A DNA stretch of 64,000 bases from contig NZ_KB905934.1 in NCBI RefSeq assembly GCF_000381125.1, positions 104,153-168,152 on the forward strand, in the 5' to 3' direction. This document shows positions 9,358 through 20,820 of the stretch, piece after piece (within the stretch, counting starts at the first letter, position 1; every line of letters begins with the position of its first letter). The position numbers were made by a program, and so were the translations under genes. A model generated the notes under the pieces. That model was given only the letters and a program-made list of their open reading frames with translations, had not been told where the DNA came from and ran no database searches. This DNA is from Caldimonas manganoxidans ATCC BAA-369. GTDB lineage: Bacteria; Pseudomonadota; Gammaproteobacteria; Burkholderiales; Burkholderiaceae_C.

Positions 9358-9393
9358 GGGCGGACGCGCCATGCGGCGCGCCCGCCCTTTTTT
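9358..9393 (+). terminator. Hairpin with T6 tract between dctP and dctQM
   Basis: Thirteen-base arms (9358-9370 and 9375-9387) around an ATGC loop, with one G-T type mismatch, lead straight into TTTTTT (9388-9393). This is a classic Rho-independent terminator placed inside the TRAP operon. Partial read-through would give much more binding protein than membrane subunits, as the transport stoichiometry needs. The dctQ ATG follows 12 bases later, after GGAG. Confidence 0.85.
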
Positions 9394-9405
9394 GGAGCCC
9401 TTCGC

Positions 9406-9894
9406 ATGTATCACCTGCTACGCTGGACCGCCATGGTCTTTGCGCTGATCGGCGGCCTGATCGCAGCCTTGGTGGGCTGCATGACGGTGGCCAGCATCCT
9501 CAGCCGCACGCTATGGTCCACTCCCATCCAGGGCGATGTGGAACTCACCCAGTTCGGCATCGCGCTGGCCATTTCGCTGTGCCTGCCTTGGTGCCAACTG
9601 CACGGCGGCAACATCATCGTCGACTTCTTCACGCTCAAAGCCTCGGCACGCAGCCGCCAGATCCTCGATGCCATCGGCGCGGTCTTGCTGGCCACGATGG
9701 TGAGCCTGCTGGCTTGGCGCACCGGCGAAGGTGCCGTCTCGGTGAAGGACGCTGGCGAGACCTCGATGATCATGGGATTGCCGATGTGGATCGTCTATGC
9801 CGTGCTGGCGCCGGGTTTCGCCTTGACGGCGCTGATCGCGCTGTATCAGGCCGCCATGCATGTTCTCGGTCGTGAATCGGAGGCCACCGCATGA
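9406..9894 (+). CDS. dctQ: TRAP transporter small membrane subunit (DctQ family)
   Basis: Integral membrane protein of 162 aa with four predicted helices (about 8-32, 45-62, 85-105, 125-148). The segment GDVELTQFGIALAISLCLPW and the following HGGNIIVDFF match the DctQ signature. It pairs with DctM to form the transporter body. The ribosome site GGAG lies just past the preceding terminator, so expression depends on read-through. The stop overlaps the dctM ATG (ATGA). Confidence 0.93.
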   Translation: MYHLLRWTAMVFALIGGLIAALVGCMTVASILSRTLWSTPIQGDVELTQFGIALAISLCLPWCQLHGGNIIVDFFTLKASARSRQILDAIGAVLLATMVSLLAWRTGEGAVSVKDAGETSMIMGLPMWIVYAVLAPGFALTALIALYQAAMHVLGRESEATA

Positions 9895-11216
9895 GTGCCA
9901 CGACGATCGGCTTGGTGATGTTCGCCGCGATGCTGGGCCTCATGGCCCTGCGCATCCCGATTGCCGCAGCGATGTTCATTCCCGGTGCAGTGGGCTATTG
10001 GGCCATGACCAACGAGCTGGCCCTGCTCAACCTGCTCAAGGGTTCGGCCGTGGCGCGCCTGACGGTCTATGACCTGTCGGTGATCCCGCTGTTCCTGCTG
10101 ATGGGCCAGTTCGCCACCCAAGGCGGGTTGTCGCGCGCGCTGTTCAAGGCCGCGGCGGCCTTCATCGGCCATATCAAGGGCGGTCTGGGCATGGCAGCGA
10201 TCATGGCCGCTGCTGGCTTTGGCGCGGTATGCGGCTCGTCGGTGGCCACCACGGCCACCATCGGCCAGGTGGCCTATCCGGAGATGAAGTCGCACGGCTA
10301 CTCGGGCCGACTGTCCACCGGTGTGCTGGCCACCGGGGGCTCGCTGGGCATTCTCATTCCGCCTTCGGTCCCGCTGGTGGTGTATGCCATCCTCACCGAG
10401 CAGAACATCGCCAAGTTGTTCGCCGCGGCCTTCGTGCCCGGGCTGATCGCAGTGGCCGGTTACTTGGTGGTGATCGCGCTGTACTGCCGGGTGCGTCCCG
10501 ATCTGGCCACGGCCTCCGAACCCGTGCCCTGGGCACAGCGTTGGAAAGCGCTGCTGGCGGTGTGGCCGATCGCCACGATCTTCATCGTGGTCTTCGGGGG
10601 CATTTACGGCGGCCTTTTCACGCCGACCGAGGGCGCGGCCGTGGGGGCGGTGAGCACCTTCATCGCAGGCCTGGCCTCGCGCGAGCTCAAGCTCGAAGGC
10701 ATCAAGCGCTCCTTCCTCGGCACGGCCGAGACCTCGGCCATGGTGTTCATGATCTTCCTGGGCGCCGACATGATGAACTCGGCCCTGGCGCTGACCCAGC
10801 TGCCGGCCAACCTGGCCGATTGGGTTGCCCATCTGGACGTGCCGCCGCTGGCCATCGTGGCCACGCTGCTGGCCTTCTACGTGGTGCTGTGCTGCGTGAT
10901 GGACGAGCTGTCGATGCTGCTGCTGACCATCCCGGTGGTCTTCCCGGCCATCATGGGCCTGGATCTGTTCGGTCTGGACCCGCAGGAAAAAGCCATCTGG
11001 TTCGGCGTGTTGGTGCTGATGATCGTGCAGATCGGCCTGATCACGCCGCCGGTGGGCCTGAACGTTTACGTGGTCAACAGCGTGTGCAAAGACGTGCCGA
11101 TGAGCGAGACCTACCGCGGCGTGGTGCCCTTCCTCGTCAGCGACTTCTTGCGCGTGGCACTGCTGCTGTTCTTCCCCATCGTCACGCTGGGCGCGGTGCG
11201 CTGGTTGTTCGGTTGA
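9891..11216 (+). CDS. dctM: TRAP transporter large membrane subunit (DctM family)
   Basis: Channel subunit of 441 aa with about a dozen hydrophobic helices. DctM landmarks include the GAVCGSSVATTATIG region, GGSLGILIPPSVPLVVYAI and the C-terminal QIGLITPPVGLNVYVVNSV. It carries sodium-coupled solute uptake together with DctQ and the binding protein. The gene ends only 2 bp from the convergent sensor kinase, with no hairpin between them. Confidence 0.95.
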   Translation: MSATTIGLVMFAAMLGLMALRIPIAAAMFIPGAVGYWAMTNELALLNLLKGSAVARLTVYDLSVIPLFLLMGQFATQGGLSRALFKAAAAFIGHIKGGLGMAAIMAAAGFGAVCGSSVATTATIGQVAYPEMKSHGYSGRLSTGVLATGGSLGILIPPSVPLVVYAILTEQNIAKLFAAAFVPGLIAVAGYLVVIALYCRVRPDLATASEPVPWAQRWKALLAVWPIATIFIVVFGGIYGGLFTPTEGAAVGAVSTFIAGLASRELKLEGIKRSFLGTAETSAMVFMIFLGADMMNSALALTQLPANLADWVAHLDVPPLAIVATLLAFYVVLCCVMDELSMLLLTIPVVFPAIMGLDLFGLDPQEKAIWFGVLVLMIVQIGLITPPVGLNVYVVNSVCKDVPMSETYRGVVPFLVSDFLRVALLLFFPIVTLGAVRWLFG

Positions 11217-11218
11217 TG

Positions 11219-14437
<3,219 letters not shown>

Positions 14438-14606
14438 CGTGACAAGGGAGGCAATGACAGGCCCGCCCGGGATCGACCGCCATTCCACCAGGGACGGGAA
14501 GGAATGCGCAGCGTACCACCCGTTGCTGCGGCCGTGCAAAGCCCCGCGCAGGCCCTTGCCCTGAGCACAGCCTCGGGTTACCGTGTGGGCCGAAAGGACT
14601 TCCCGG

Positions 14607-15389
14607 ATGCCCCGTCTGCCCCTCCTGCTCGTGCTGGGCCTGGCTGCCCTGCTGGCGGCCTGTGCCTCCACGCCCGACCCTGCCGCGCCGGTGGACTTGC
14701 GCGGCCAAGTCCCTTGGGCCCGTTATGTCGGCACGTTGCCCTGTGCCGATTGCGCGGGCGTGCGCACCGACCTGACCCTGTACCGTCAAGGCACAGAGCC
14801 GCTGGGCTATGCCTTGGTCGAAACCTACCGCGGCACCCGCAACGGCGACCGCCGCCTCGAGCGCACCGGCCGCTGGAGGCTGCAGCCCAGCGGCCAAGCC
14901 GAACTGGCCTTGCTCACCCTGGACCCCGGCGTGCCCGAGCGCGAACGCCATTTCGCTCAGGTGGGCGAACTCGTGCTGCGTGCGCTGGATCGGGCTGGCC
15001 ACGAACTGCCAGCCCACCTGCCCCGCAGCTTGGTGCGCGTGCCCGACGACGTGCCTGCCGACGCGCCGGTGCTCACCCTCTCCGACAGCCGCAGCCTCAC
15101 CGATCTGGCCGTGGACGGCCAACTCGTGCTGCTGCTGCCGGCCAACCGGGCCATGGGCTATGGCTGGCGCATGGTGCCCGATCCGAACGCCGTGCTCGAA
15201 GCTCGGGGCGCGCCCGCCTTCGTGAGCGATCCGGCCAGCGCCGCGCGGGTGGCCGCCCCGGGGCTGGAGGTGTTCTACTTCCACGCGCCGGTGGCTGGGC
15301 AGCAGATCCTGCGCCTGGAGTACCGGCGCAGCTGGGACCCCTCCACGGCGCAAACGCCATCGGTCACTTTCACCGTGCGGGTGCGGTGA
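14607..15389 (+). CDS. Lipoprotein with NlpE-like N-terminal and chagasin-type (I42) C-terminal domains
   Basis: Predicted outer-membrane lipoprotein of 260 aa. Signal peptide MPRLPLLLVLGLAALLAAC ends in a lipobox with Cys19. Residues about 35-125 resemble NlpE, including the LPCADC motif (C46, C49) whose cysteines in NlpE sense redox or surface stress. Residues about 150-260 resemble the chagasin/I42 cysteine-protease inhibitor fold: NRAMGYGW for the NPTTGYxW loop and LRLEYRRSW for the RPW loop. Neither domain assignment depends on the other. It may monitor envelope folding while blocking papain-like proteases. The gene diverges from the hybrid kinase. Confidence 0.8.
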   Translation: MPRLPLLLVLGLAALLAACASTPDPAAPVDLRGQVPWARYVGTLPCADCAGVRTDLTLYRQGTEPLGYALVETYRGTRNGDRRLERTGRWRLQPSGQAELALLTLDPGVPERERHFAQVGELVLRALDRAGHELPAHLPRSLVRVPDDVPADAPVLTLSDSRSLTDLAVDGQLVLLLPANRAMGYGWRMVPDPNAVLEARGAPAFVSDPASAARVAAPGLEVFYFHAPVAGQQILRLEYRRSWDPSTAQTPSVTFTVRVR

Positions 15390-15398
15390 GGACGGGCC

Positions 15399-15605
15399 TC
15401 AAGGTCCGACGTCCCACAGCCATTGCAGCACGCTCTTGACGATGAAGCCGAGCATGCCGAATGCCAGCACGAAGAACAGCACGAAGGTGCCGAAACGCCC
15501 CGCCTGGGACTTGCGCGCCAGATCCCAGATGATGAACAGCATGAAGGCGATGAACGCCGCCAGCCCGATGGTCACGCCGTAATGCGAGAACTGTTCCTCG
15601 GTCAT
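15399..15605 (-). CDS. DUF2788 small membrane protein
   Basis: 68-aa protein with two membrane helices (about 11-30 and 41-63) joined by a short basic loop LARKSQAGRFG, matching the DUF2788 family of Gamma- and Betaproteobacteria. Function unknown. It starts 10 bp after the DUF2189 gene on the same strand and converges with the lipoprotein gene. ATG at 15605 is used because the hydrophilic segment MTEEQFSHYGVTIGL directly precedes the first helix. Confidence 0.8.
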   Translation of the reverse strand: MTEEQFSHYGVTIGLAAFIAFMLFIIWDLARKSQAGRFGTFVLFFVLAFGMLGFIVKSVLQWLWDVGP

Positions 15606-15615
15606 GCCATGCGCC

Positions 15616-16401
15616 TCAGCTCCGCTCGGGCCAGGCCGAGGCATCCACCAGCTCGGTGTAGGCATGCCAGCTGGCATGCCCCAGCAGCGGCACGCACCAC
15701 ACCAACCCCACCAAGGTGAGCAGCCCCAGCGCCGTGCACGCGAAGATCACGCCGGCCCACAGACACATCGTCAGCGGGTTGTGTCCCACGGCACGCACGC
15801 TGGTCAACACCGCCACCGACAGTGGCACGCGCCGCTCCAGCAGCATCGGGATGGCCACCACCGAGATCGCAAACACCCAAGCGGCCAGCAAACCGCCGGC
15901 CAACAGCCACAGCAGGAACAAATGACCACGCTGCATCACATCGGCCGAGCGCAACACGCGCGGGCTGAAAAAGCCCTGCAAGCCGGCCCAGGGTTCACCG
16001 GCCATGGCCAGCACCACCAGCGCCGAAAAGCCCACCCACAGCGTGCCGATGAGCGCCAGCAGCAGCGCAAAGCGCAGCAACGCGCCGCTGAGCCGCCAAG
16101 CCCGCGCCACGTCGGCCCAGCTCGGCCGGCTGCCTTGCGCCAAGCGGCGGCTGATCTGGTACAGCCCGGTGGCCAGCAGCGGCCCCACCAGCAAGAAGCC
16201 GCTGTAGCCACCGACCAAGACGCCGAAATGCCGCCACCCCAGCAAGGTGATCGCCACCGACCCCAGCATCACCACCAGCCCGTGGACGAGGCTCAGGCCC
16301 CAGGCACGCACCACGTCGCGCTGACCGGCCGCCAACCAATGCAGCGGCCGACTGAGCGCGACGACCCGCACCGGCGGTAGGGCATCGGTCGGGCGTGTCA
16401 T
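15616..16401 (-). CDS. DUF2189 integral membrane protein
   Basis: 261-aa protein with about six membrane helices, matching the DUF2189 family (ALSRPLHWLAAGQRDVVRAWGLSLVHGL; LLVGPLLATGLYQISRRLAQG). Members are often near respiratory and copper genes but have no settled role. The ATG overlaps the stop of the upstream cadR-type gene, so the two are translationally coupled and probably share the metal-responsive promoter. DUF2788 follows 10 bp later. Confidence 0.82.
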   Translation of the reverse strand: MTRPTDALPPVRVVALSRPLHWLAAGQRDVVRAWGLSLVHGLVVMLGSVAITLLGWRHFGVLVGGYSGFLLVGPLLATGLYQISRRLAQGSRPSWADVARAWRLSGALLRFALLLALIGTLWVGFSALVVLAMAGEPWAGLQGFFSPRVLRSADVMQRGHLFLLWLLAGGLLAAWVFAISVVAIPMLLERRVPLSVAVLTSVRAVGHNPLTMCLWAGVIFACTALGLLTLVGLVWCVPLLGHASWHAYTELVDASAWPERS

Positions 16402-16868
16402 GCGCCGCAGCCCGGGGTCGGTCGATGATGCGTATCGCCCAGGCAGGCTGCCGTGGCACTGGGACCGATGCCCTCGGGCTCTTGCGCCAGCTCGGCCAGG
16501 ATGCGGCATTGCGCGCTGGGCCGGGCCTGACGGCACAGGCGCTCCAGCGCCTGGAGCTGTTCGGCCAACTGGGCCAGCTCGTCCATGCGCTGCTGCACAT
16601 GCGCCAGGTGCTGCCGCACCAGCTCGTTGGCTGCGGCGCAATCGGCTTGCGGATCATCGCGCACGCGCAACAGTGCGCGGATCTCCTCCAGCGACAAATC
16701 GAGCGCCCGGCAGTGACGGATGAAGCGCAAGCGCGCCACATGAGACTCGTCGTAGCGCCGGTAATTGCTGCCAGTGCGTGCCGGCGGCGGCATCAGCCCC
16801 GCTTTCTCGTAGTAGCGCACCGTCTCCACGGGAGTGTGGGCGCGTTGGGCCAGTTCACTGATTTTCAT
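16398..16868 (-). CDS. cadR: Cd(II)/Pb(II)-responsive MerR-family regulator
   Basis: MerR-family regulator of 156 aa. Winged helix-turn-helix at 1-70 (MKISELAQRAHTPVETVRYY, NYRRYDESHVARLRFI), then a dimer coiled coil and metal loop. Cys77, Cys112 and Cys121 match the three-thiol soft-metal site of PbrR and CadR; the tail DTHHRPTPGC adds two His and a Cys. It diverges from a cation exporter and sits next to an operator with the 19-bp promoter spacer that MerR proteins need. Cd, Pb or Zn response is expected from the family; which metal is not decided by sequence. Confidence 0.9.
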   Translation of the reverse strand: MKISELAQRAHTPVETVRYYEKAGLMPPPARTGSNYRRYDESHVARLRFIRHCRALDLSLEEIRALLRVRDDPQADCAAANELVRQHLAHVQQRMDELAQLAEQLQALERLCRQARPSAQCRILAELAQEPEGIGPSATAACLGDTHHRPTPGCGA

Positions 16869-16870
16869 GC

Positions 16871-16901
16871 TTGACTCCGGAGCCGCTCCAGGGTTTGCAA
16901 T
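16871..16901 (+). promoter_or_regulatory. MerR-type promoter/operator of the cation exporter
   Basis: TTGACT (16871-16876) and TGCAAT (16896-16901) are -35 and -10 boxes held 19 bp apart, two more than the sigma-70 optimum, which is the hallmark of MerR-activated promoters. The spacer contains an inverted repeat, ACTCCGGAG (16874-16882), CCG, CTCCAGGGT (16886-16894), matching in seven of nine positions and close to the known CadR/PbrR operator form. It lies between the divergent cadR-type gene and the exporter. Confidence 0.85.
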
Positions 16902-16949
16902 GACTCTACGCCGAAACCCCAACCCTGCACCCTTGCGAGGAATTCGATC

Positions 16950-17579
16950 ATGTCTGCCCATTGCCATGACCATGCCTGCCCGTCGTCGAACGCCCACGAC
17001 CCGGGCTGGCGCCGCGCCCTGTGGATCGCCCTGGTGCTCAATGCGGCCATGTTCGGCTTGGAATTCTGGGGCGGCTGGCAGGCCGACTCGGCGGCCTTGC
17101 TGGCCGATGCGCTGGACTTCGCCGGGGATGCGCTCAACTACGGACTGTCGCTGGCCGTGTTGCATTGGGCTGCCGTGTGGGCTTCGCGCGTGGCATGGCT
17201 CAAGGGCTGGACGATGGGGCTGTATGGGCTCGGCGTCTTGGCATACGCAGCGCATCTGGCCTGGACCGGCTCGACCCCGCAGCCGCCCACGATGGGCCTC
17301 ATCGGCATGCTGGCCCTGGGCACCAACGTGGCCGTGGCCGTGCTGTTGTACCGCTACCGCGGAGGCGATGCCAACGCGCAATCGGTATGGCTGTGCTCGC
17401 GCAATGACGCCATCGGCAACGCCCTGGTGATGCTGGCCGCGCTGGGTGTGTGGGGTTCCGGCACGGCCTGGCCCGACCTCATCGTCGCCAGCGTGATGGC
17501 CGCGCTGGGCATCAGCGCGGCCTGGCGGGTCGTCGCCCAGGCACGGCAAGAATTGAAAGGCCAGGCGCACACCGCCTGA
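16950..17579 (+). CDS. CDF-type cation exporter with a Cys-containing metal site
   Basis: Membrane protein of 209 aa with six predicted helices and a Cys/His-rich N-terminus (SAHCHDHACPS). It resembles the cation diffusion facilitator family: D56-F-A-G-D60 in helix 2 matches the DxxxD half-site, and C149-S-R-N-D153 in helix 5 stands where HxxxD is usual. The cytoplasmic C-terminal dimer domain is missing. A thiol in the transport site would suit Cd, Pb or Zn, in line with the soft-metal regulator next door. CDF exporters swap metal for protons. Metal identity is inferred. Confidence 0.82.
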   Translation: MSAHCHDHACPSSNAHDPGWRRALWIALVLNAAMFGLEFWGGWQADSAALLADALDFAGDALNYGLSLAVLHWAAVWASRVAWLKGWTMGLYGLGVLAYAAHLAWTGSTPQPPTMGLIGMLALGTNVAVAVLLYRYRGGDANAQSVWLCSRNDAIGNALVMLAALGVWGSGTAWPDLIVASVMAALGISAAWRVVAQARQELKGQAHTA

Positions 17580-17586
17580 GCCCGCC

Positions 17587-18072
17587 TCAGCGCGTGCCAC
17601 AGCCTGCGCTGCCACAGTGGGACATCGGCACATCCGGCACAGGCTGTGCGGCTGAGGTCGGCCGCAGCGTGCCAGTGGCCGTGTCGAAGCCCACCTGCTC
17701 GCAATGCCAAGCCAAGGCGGCATCCATCATCTGGGCGTGCTGCACGAACCATGTGGCCAACTCATCGGCCAGGCGCCGCACCAGGGACAGGTCCTGCGCT
17801 GCCTGCTGCTCCACCTGACGCATCAGTGCCAGCACCATGGCATGCTGACGCTGGTGACAATTGTCCGGCGCAAAACCGGTGGCGGCCATCCAAGCGTCTT
17901 CCTGGCCGAAATGGGCCTCGGTATGCTCGATGAGCGCACGCAGCGCCGGCCGCAAGGCGTCGTCACGGGCCGCTTGCAGCGCCTGCAGCCGCTGGACGAA
18001 TTCTTCATGGGTGCGGTCCATGGCGTCATTGCCAAGGACCAGGGCATCAGACCATTGCAGCAGCTCAGACAT
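17587..18072 (-). CDS. Bacteriohemerythrin with Cys-rich tail
   Basis: Di-iron oxygen-binding protein of 161 aa. All family ligands are seen: His22, His54xxxGlu58, His73xxxHis77 and His112xxxxAsp117 in a four-helix bundle (about 1-125). A 35-residue tail ends SHCGSAGCGTR, a feature not needed for the bundle. Roles known for the family are O2 storage, delivery or sensing. It lies 81 bp downstream of argH on the same strand and converges with the exporter gene, 7 bp apart. Confidence 0.9.
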   Translation of the reverse strand: MSELLQWSDALVLGNDAMDRTHEEFVQRLQALQAARDDALRPALRALIEHTEAHFGQEDAWMAATGFAPDNCHQRQHAMVLALMRQVEQQAAQDLSLVRRLADELATWFVQHAQMMDAALAWHCEQVGFDTATGTLRPTSAAQPVPDVPMSHCGSAGCGTR

Positions 18073-18109
18073 GGGCGGCGGCCTTTGGGGAACGGACCAC
18101 CAGCCTAAT

Positions 18110-18129
18110 GGCCCGGCCCATGCCGGGCC
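18110..18129 (-). terminator. Hairpin after argH
   Basis: A perfect 8-bp stem (18110-18117 with 18122-18129) and a 4-base loop lie between the argH stop and the hemerythrin start. The leftward strand has no strong U tract after it, so it may slow rather than end argH transcription. Confidence 0.45.
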
Positions 18130-18153
18130 TTGCTGCAGATCAAGTCTTGCGCA

Positions 18154-19554
18154 TCAGGCCCCCAGCCGTGCCCGATGGCGCTCCACCTGCGCGCGCACCT
18201 GGGCCGGGGCGGTGCCGCCCAGAATGTTGCGGGCCTCCAGCGAGCCGCGCAGCGACAGCACCTCGTACACATCCTCGCCCACCAGGGGCGAGAAGCTTTG
18301 CAACGTGGCCAGCGGCAGTTGCGACAAGTCCACCCCCAGGCCGATGGCCGTCTTCACCGCATGCGCCACCACCTCATGGGCATCGCGGAAGGGCAGGCCC
18401 TTTTTGACCAGATAGTCGGCCAAGTCCGTGGCCGTGGCATAGCCCTTCAGCGCGGCACGCTCCATCGCCTCGGGTTTGACGACGATGCCGCCCACCAGCT
18501 CGACGAAAATGCGCAGCGTATCCTTCAAGGTATCCACCGTGTCGAACAGCGGCTCCTTGTCTTCCTGGTTGTCCTTGTTGTAGGCCAAGGGCTGGCCCTT
18601 CATCAGCGTGAGCAAGCCCATCAGGTGGCCCACCACGCGGCCGGTTTTGCCGCGCGCCAACTCGGGCACGTCGGGGTTCTTTTTCTGCGGCATGATGGAC
18701 GAGCCGGTGCAGAAGCGGTCGGCCATGTCGATGAAACCAAAGCTTTGGCTCATCCACAACACGAGCTCCTCGCTCAGGCGCGACACATGCACCATGACCA
18801 GCGCAGCCGCTGCGGTGAATTCGATGGCGAAATCTCGATCGCTCACCGCATCCAGCGAGTTCTGGCACACCCCGTCCATGCCCAGCGTGCGCGCCACGCG
18901 CTGGCGGTCTAGCGGGTAGCTGGTGCCAGCCAAGGCCGCGGCCCCCAGCGGCAGGCGGTTGACGCGGCGGCGCACATCGGCCATGCGCTCGGCATCGCGC
19001 GCGAACATCTCCACATAGGCCAGCATGTGGTGACCAAAGCTCACCGGCTGGGCCACTTGCAGGTGCGTGAAACCCGGCATGATCACCTCGGCATGCCGCT
19101 CGGCCAGGTCCACCAACGCCTTTTGCAGCTCGGCAAGCAGTGCACCGATCACGTCGATCTCATCGCGCAACCACAGACGCACATCGGTAGCCACCTGGTC
19201 GTTGCGACTGCGGCCGGTGTGCAGCCGCTTGCCCGCATCGCCAATGAGCTGGGTCAGGCGGGCCTCGATGTTCAGGTGCACATCCTCCAGGTCGAGCTTC
19301 CACTGGAAAGCGCCGGATTCGATCTCCTGCGTGATGATGGCCATGCCGCGCTGGATGGCCGCATGGTCCTCGGCGGAAATCACCCCTTGGGCGGCCAGCA
19401 TCTCGGCATGGGCCAGCGAGCCCTGAATGTCGGCGCGCCACAAGCGCTGGTCAAAGAACACGCTGGCGGTGTAGCGCTTGACCAGCTCGCTCATCGGTTC
19501 GGAGAAGAGCGCAGACCAGGCTTCGGATTTTTTATCGAGTTGGTTGGCGGACAT
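18154..19554 (-). CDS. argH: Argininosuccinate lyase
   Basis: Enzyme of 466 aa (full length) that splits argininosuccinate to arginine and fumarate, the last step of arginine synthesis. The superfamily signature [16 protein letters not shown] (near residue 280), the [12 protein letters not shown] region and [17 protein letters not shown] are present. It diverges from algZ-algR, an arrangement also known in Pseudomonas. ATG at 19554 gives the usual N-terminus with the LWGGRF-like region replaced by [13 protein letters not shown]. Confidence 0.97.
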   Translation of the reverse strand: MSANQLDKKSEAWSALFSEPMSELVKRYTASVFFDQRLWRADIQGSLAHAEMLAAQGVISAEDHAAIQRGMAIITQEIESGAFQWKLDLEDVHLNIEARLTQLIGDAGKRLHTGRSRNDQVATDVRLWLRDEIDVIGALLAELQKALVDLAERHAEVIMPGFTHLQVAQPVSFGHHMLAYVEMFARDAERMADVRRRVNRLPLGAAALAGTSYPLDRQRVARTLGMDGVCQNSLDAVSDRDFAIEFTAAAALVMVHVSRLSEELVLWMSQSFGFIDMADRFCTGSSIMPQKKNPDVPELARGKTGRVVGHLMGLLTLMKGQPLAYNKDNQEDKEPLFDTVDTLKDTLRIFVELVGGIVVKPEAMERAALKGYATATDLADYLVKKGLPFRDAHEVVAHAVKTAIGLGVDLSQLPLATLQSFSPLVGEDVYEVLSLRGSLEARNILGGTAPAQVRAQVERHRARLGA

Positions 19555-19717
19555 GTCGGATGAACGGCACAGGCCGGCTGGATGGACGCTTCAGCGGCGG
19601 CTTGCCGCATCGGCCGAGCGTCCGGGAGAATCGGAGCAGCGGCGGCCAAAGGCTCGGGCCGCCTTGGAACCGTTCGATTTTAGGGGCTCGGCGATCGAGC
19701 CCAAGGAGAGTGCCCGC

Positions 19718-20809
19718 TTGTCCCGTCCCGGCCCCTTGCCATCGCCTGCGAACCCATCGACCCGCCCGTTCGGCACCACCATCTTCGACCAATTGCAACC
19801 GGGGGGGGCGGCCGCGCAAGCGGCCTCGTCGCCCTTCGATGTGTGCCACGTCGGCGTGGTGCTGCGCTCGGTGCTGTTCGTGCATGCGGTGGTGGGCGTG
19901 GCCGTGAGCTTCGTCGCGGGCAGCTGGTCGGACTGGCTGCTGGCCCTGGCCCATGGCGCGGCCGTGGCCCTGCCAGCCACCTTGCTGTGGCTGGTGCTGT
20001 GTTGTGCGCTCAAACGGCTGCTGGTGCGAGCATCCGCCCCGGTGCAATGGGTGGTCGCCATCGGCCTGGGCGCCATCTGTGGCGCCTATGGCTGGTGGCA
20101 AGTGGGGTGGGTGGAGCTGCCCCTGACCCAAGCCGTCCACGGCGTGGCCCCGTTGCTGGCCGGCGCGGGGCTGTCGGCCATGATGTTCTATGCCCTGAAG
20201 CTGCGCTCTCGCAGCCAGTTGCCGGCGGTCACGCGCGCCCGGCTGGCCGAGTTGCAGTCTCGCATCCGACCGCATTTCCTGTTCAATACGCTGAATGCGG
20301 CCATCGCGCTGGTGAGGGTCGATCCGGCGCGCGCCGAGGCCGTGCTGGAGGACCTGTCCGAATTGTTCCGCGTGGCCCTGATCGAATCCGGCCATGCGGT
20401 CACCCTGGCCGAGGAAGTGGACCTCGCCCGGCGGTATCTGGCCATCGAACAGATCCGCTTCGGCCAACGGCTGCGTGTCGAATGGGACTTGGACCCCGCC
20501 GCCGGCGAAGTGCGTGTGCCTCCACTGGTGCTACAACCCCTGGTGGAAAACGCCGTGCGGCATGGCATCGAGCCCGCGCCCGAGGGCGGCTATGTGCGCA
20601 TCCGCACCCAGGTGCGCGGCTCGCTGGCCGTGCTGACCGTGACCAACTCGCTACCGCCGACGGCCCCATCGCCCACGACGGGCCACGGCATGGCCCTGCG
20701 CAACGTGAAGGAGCGCCTGCGGCTGATGCACGACGTCAGCGCCCAGTTCGCCGCCGGCCCGGATCATGGCACCTGGCGCGTGCACATCGCCGTGCCGTTG
20801 AGAAGCTGA
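19718..20809 (+). CDS. algZ: LytS/AlgZ-type sensor histidine kinase (TTG start)
   Basis: Sensor kinase of 363 aa. Four to five hydrophobic helices (about 45-165) are followed by a His_kinase domain with IRPHFLFNTLNAAI (about 180-195), where the His is phosphorylated, and a HATPase region (LVENAVRHGIEP, GHGMALRNVKERL). TTG at 19718 is preferred because AAGGAG lies nine bases before it and earlier codons overlap the argH promoter. It is followed 11 bp later by its regulator. The argH/algZ/algR order is shared with Pseudomonas, where the pair controls alginate and type IV pili; targets here are unknown. Confidence 0.9.
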   Translation: MSRPGPLPSPANPSTRPFGTTIFDQLQPGGAAAQAASSPFDVCHVGVVLRSVLFVHAVVGVAVSFVAGSWSDWLLALAHGAAVALPATLLWLVLCCALKRLLVRASAPVQWVVAIGLGAICGAYGWWQVGWVELPLTQAVHGVAPLLAGAGLSAMMFYALKLRSRSQLPAVTRARLAELQSRIRPHFLFNTLNAAIALVRVDPARAEAVLEDLSELFRVALIESGHAVTLAEEVDLARRYLAIEQIRFGQRLRVEWDLDPAAGEVRVPPLVLQPLVENAVRHGIEPAPEGGYVRIRTQVRGSLAVLTVTNSLPPTAPSPTTGHGMALRNVKERLRLMHDVSAQFAAGPDHGTWRVHIAVPLRS

Positions 20810-20820
20810 GAAGATCGACC

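Noticed and set aside
10604..10864. Small antisense frames within dctM and other genes
   Set aside because: All are covered by well-supported genes on the other strand and have no ribosome site or recognisable product.
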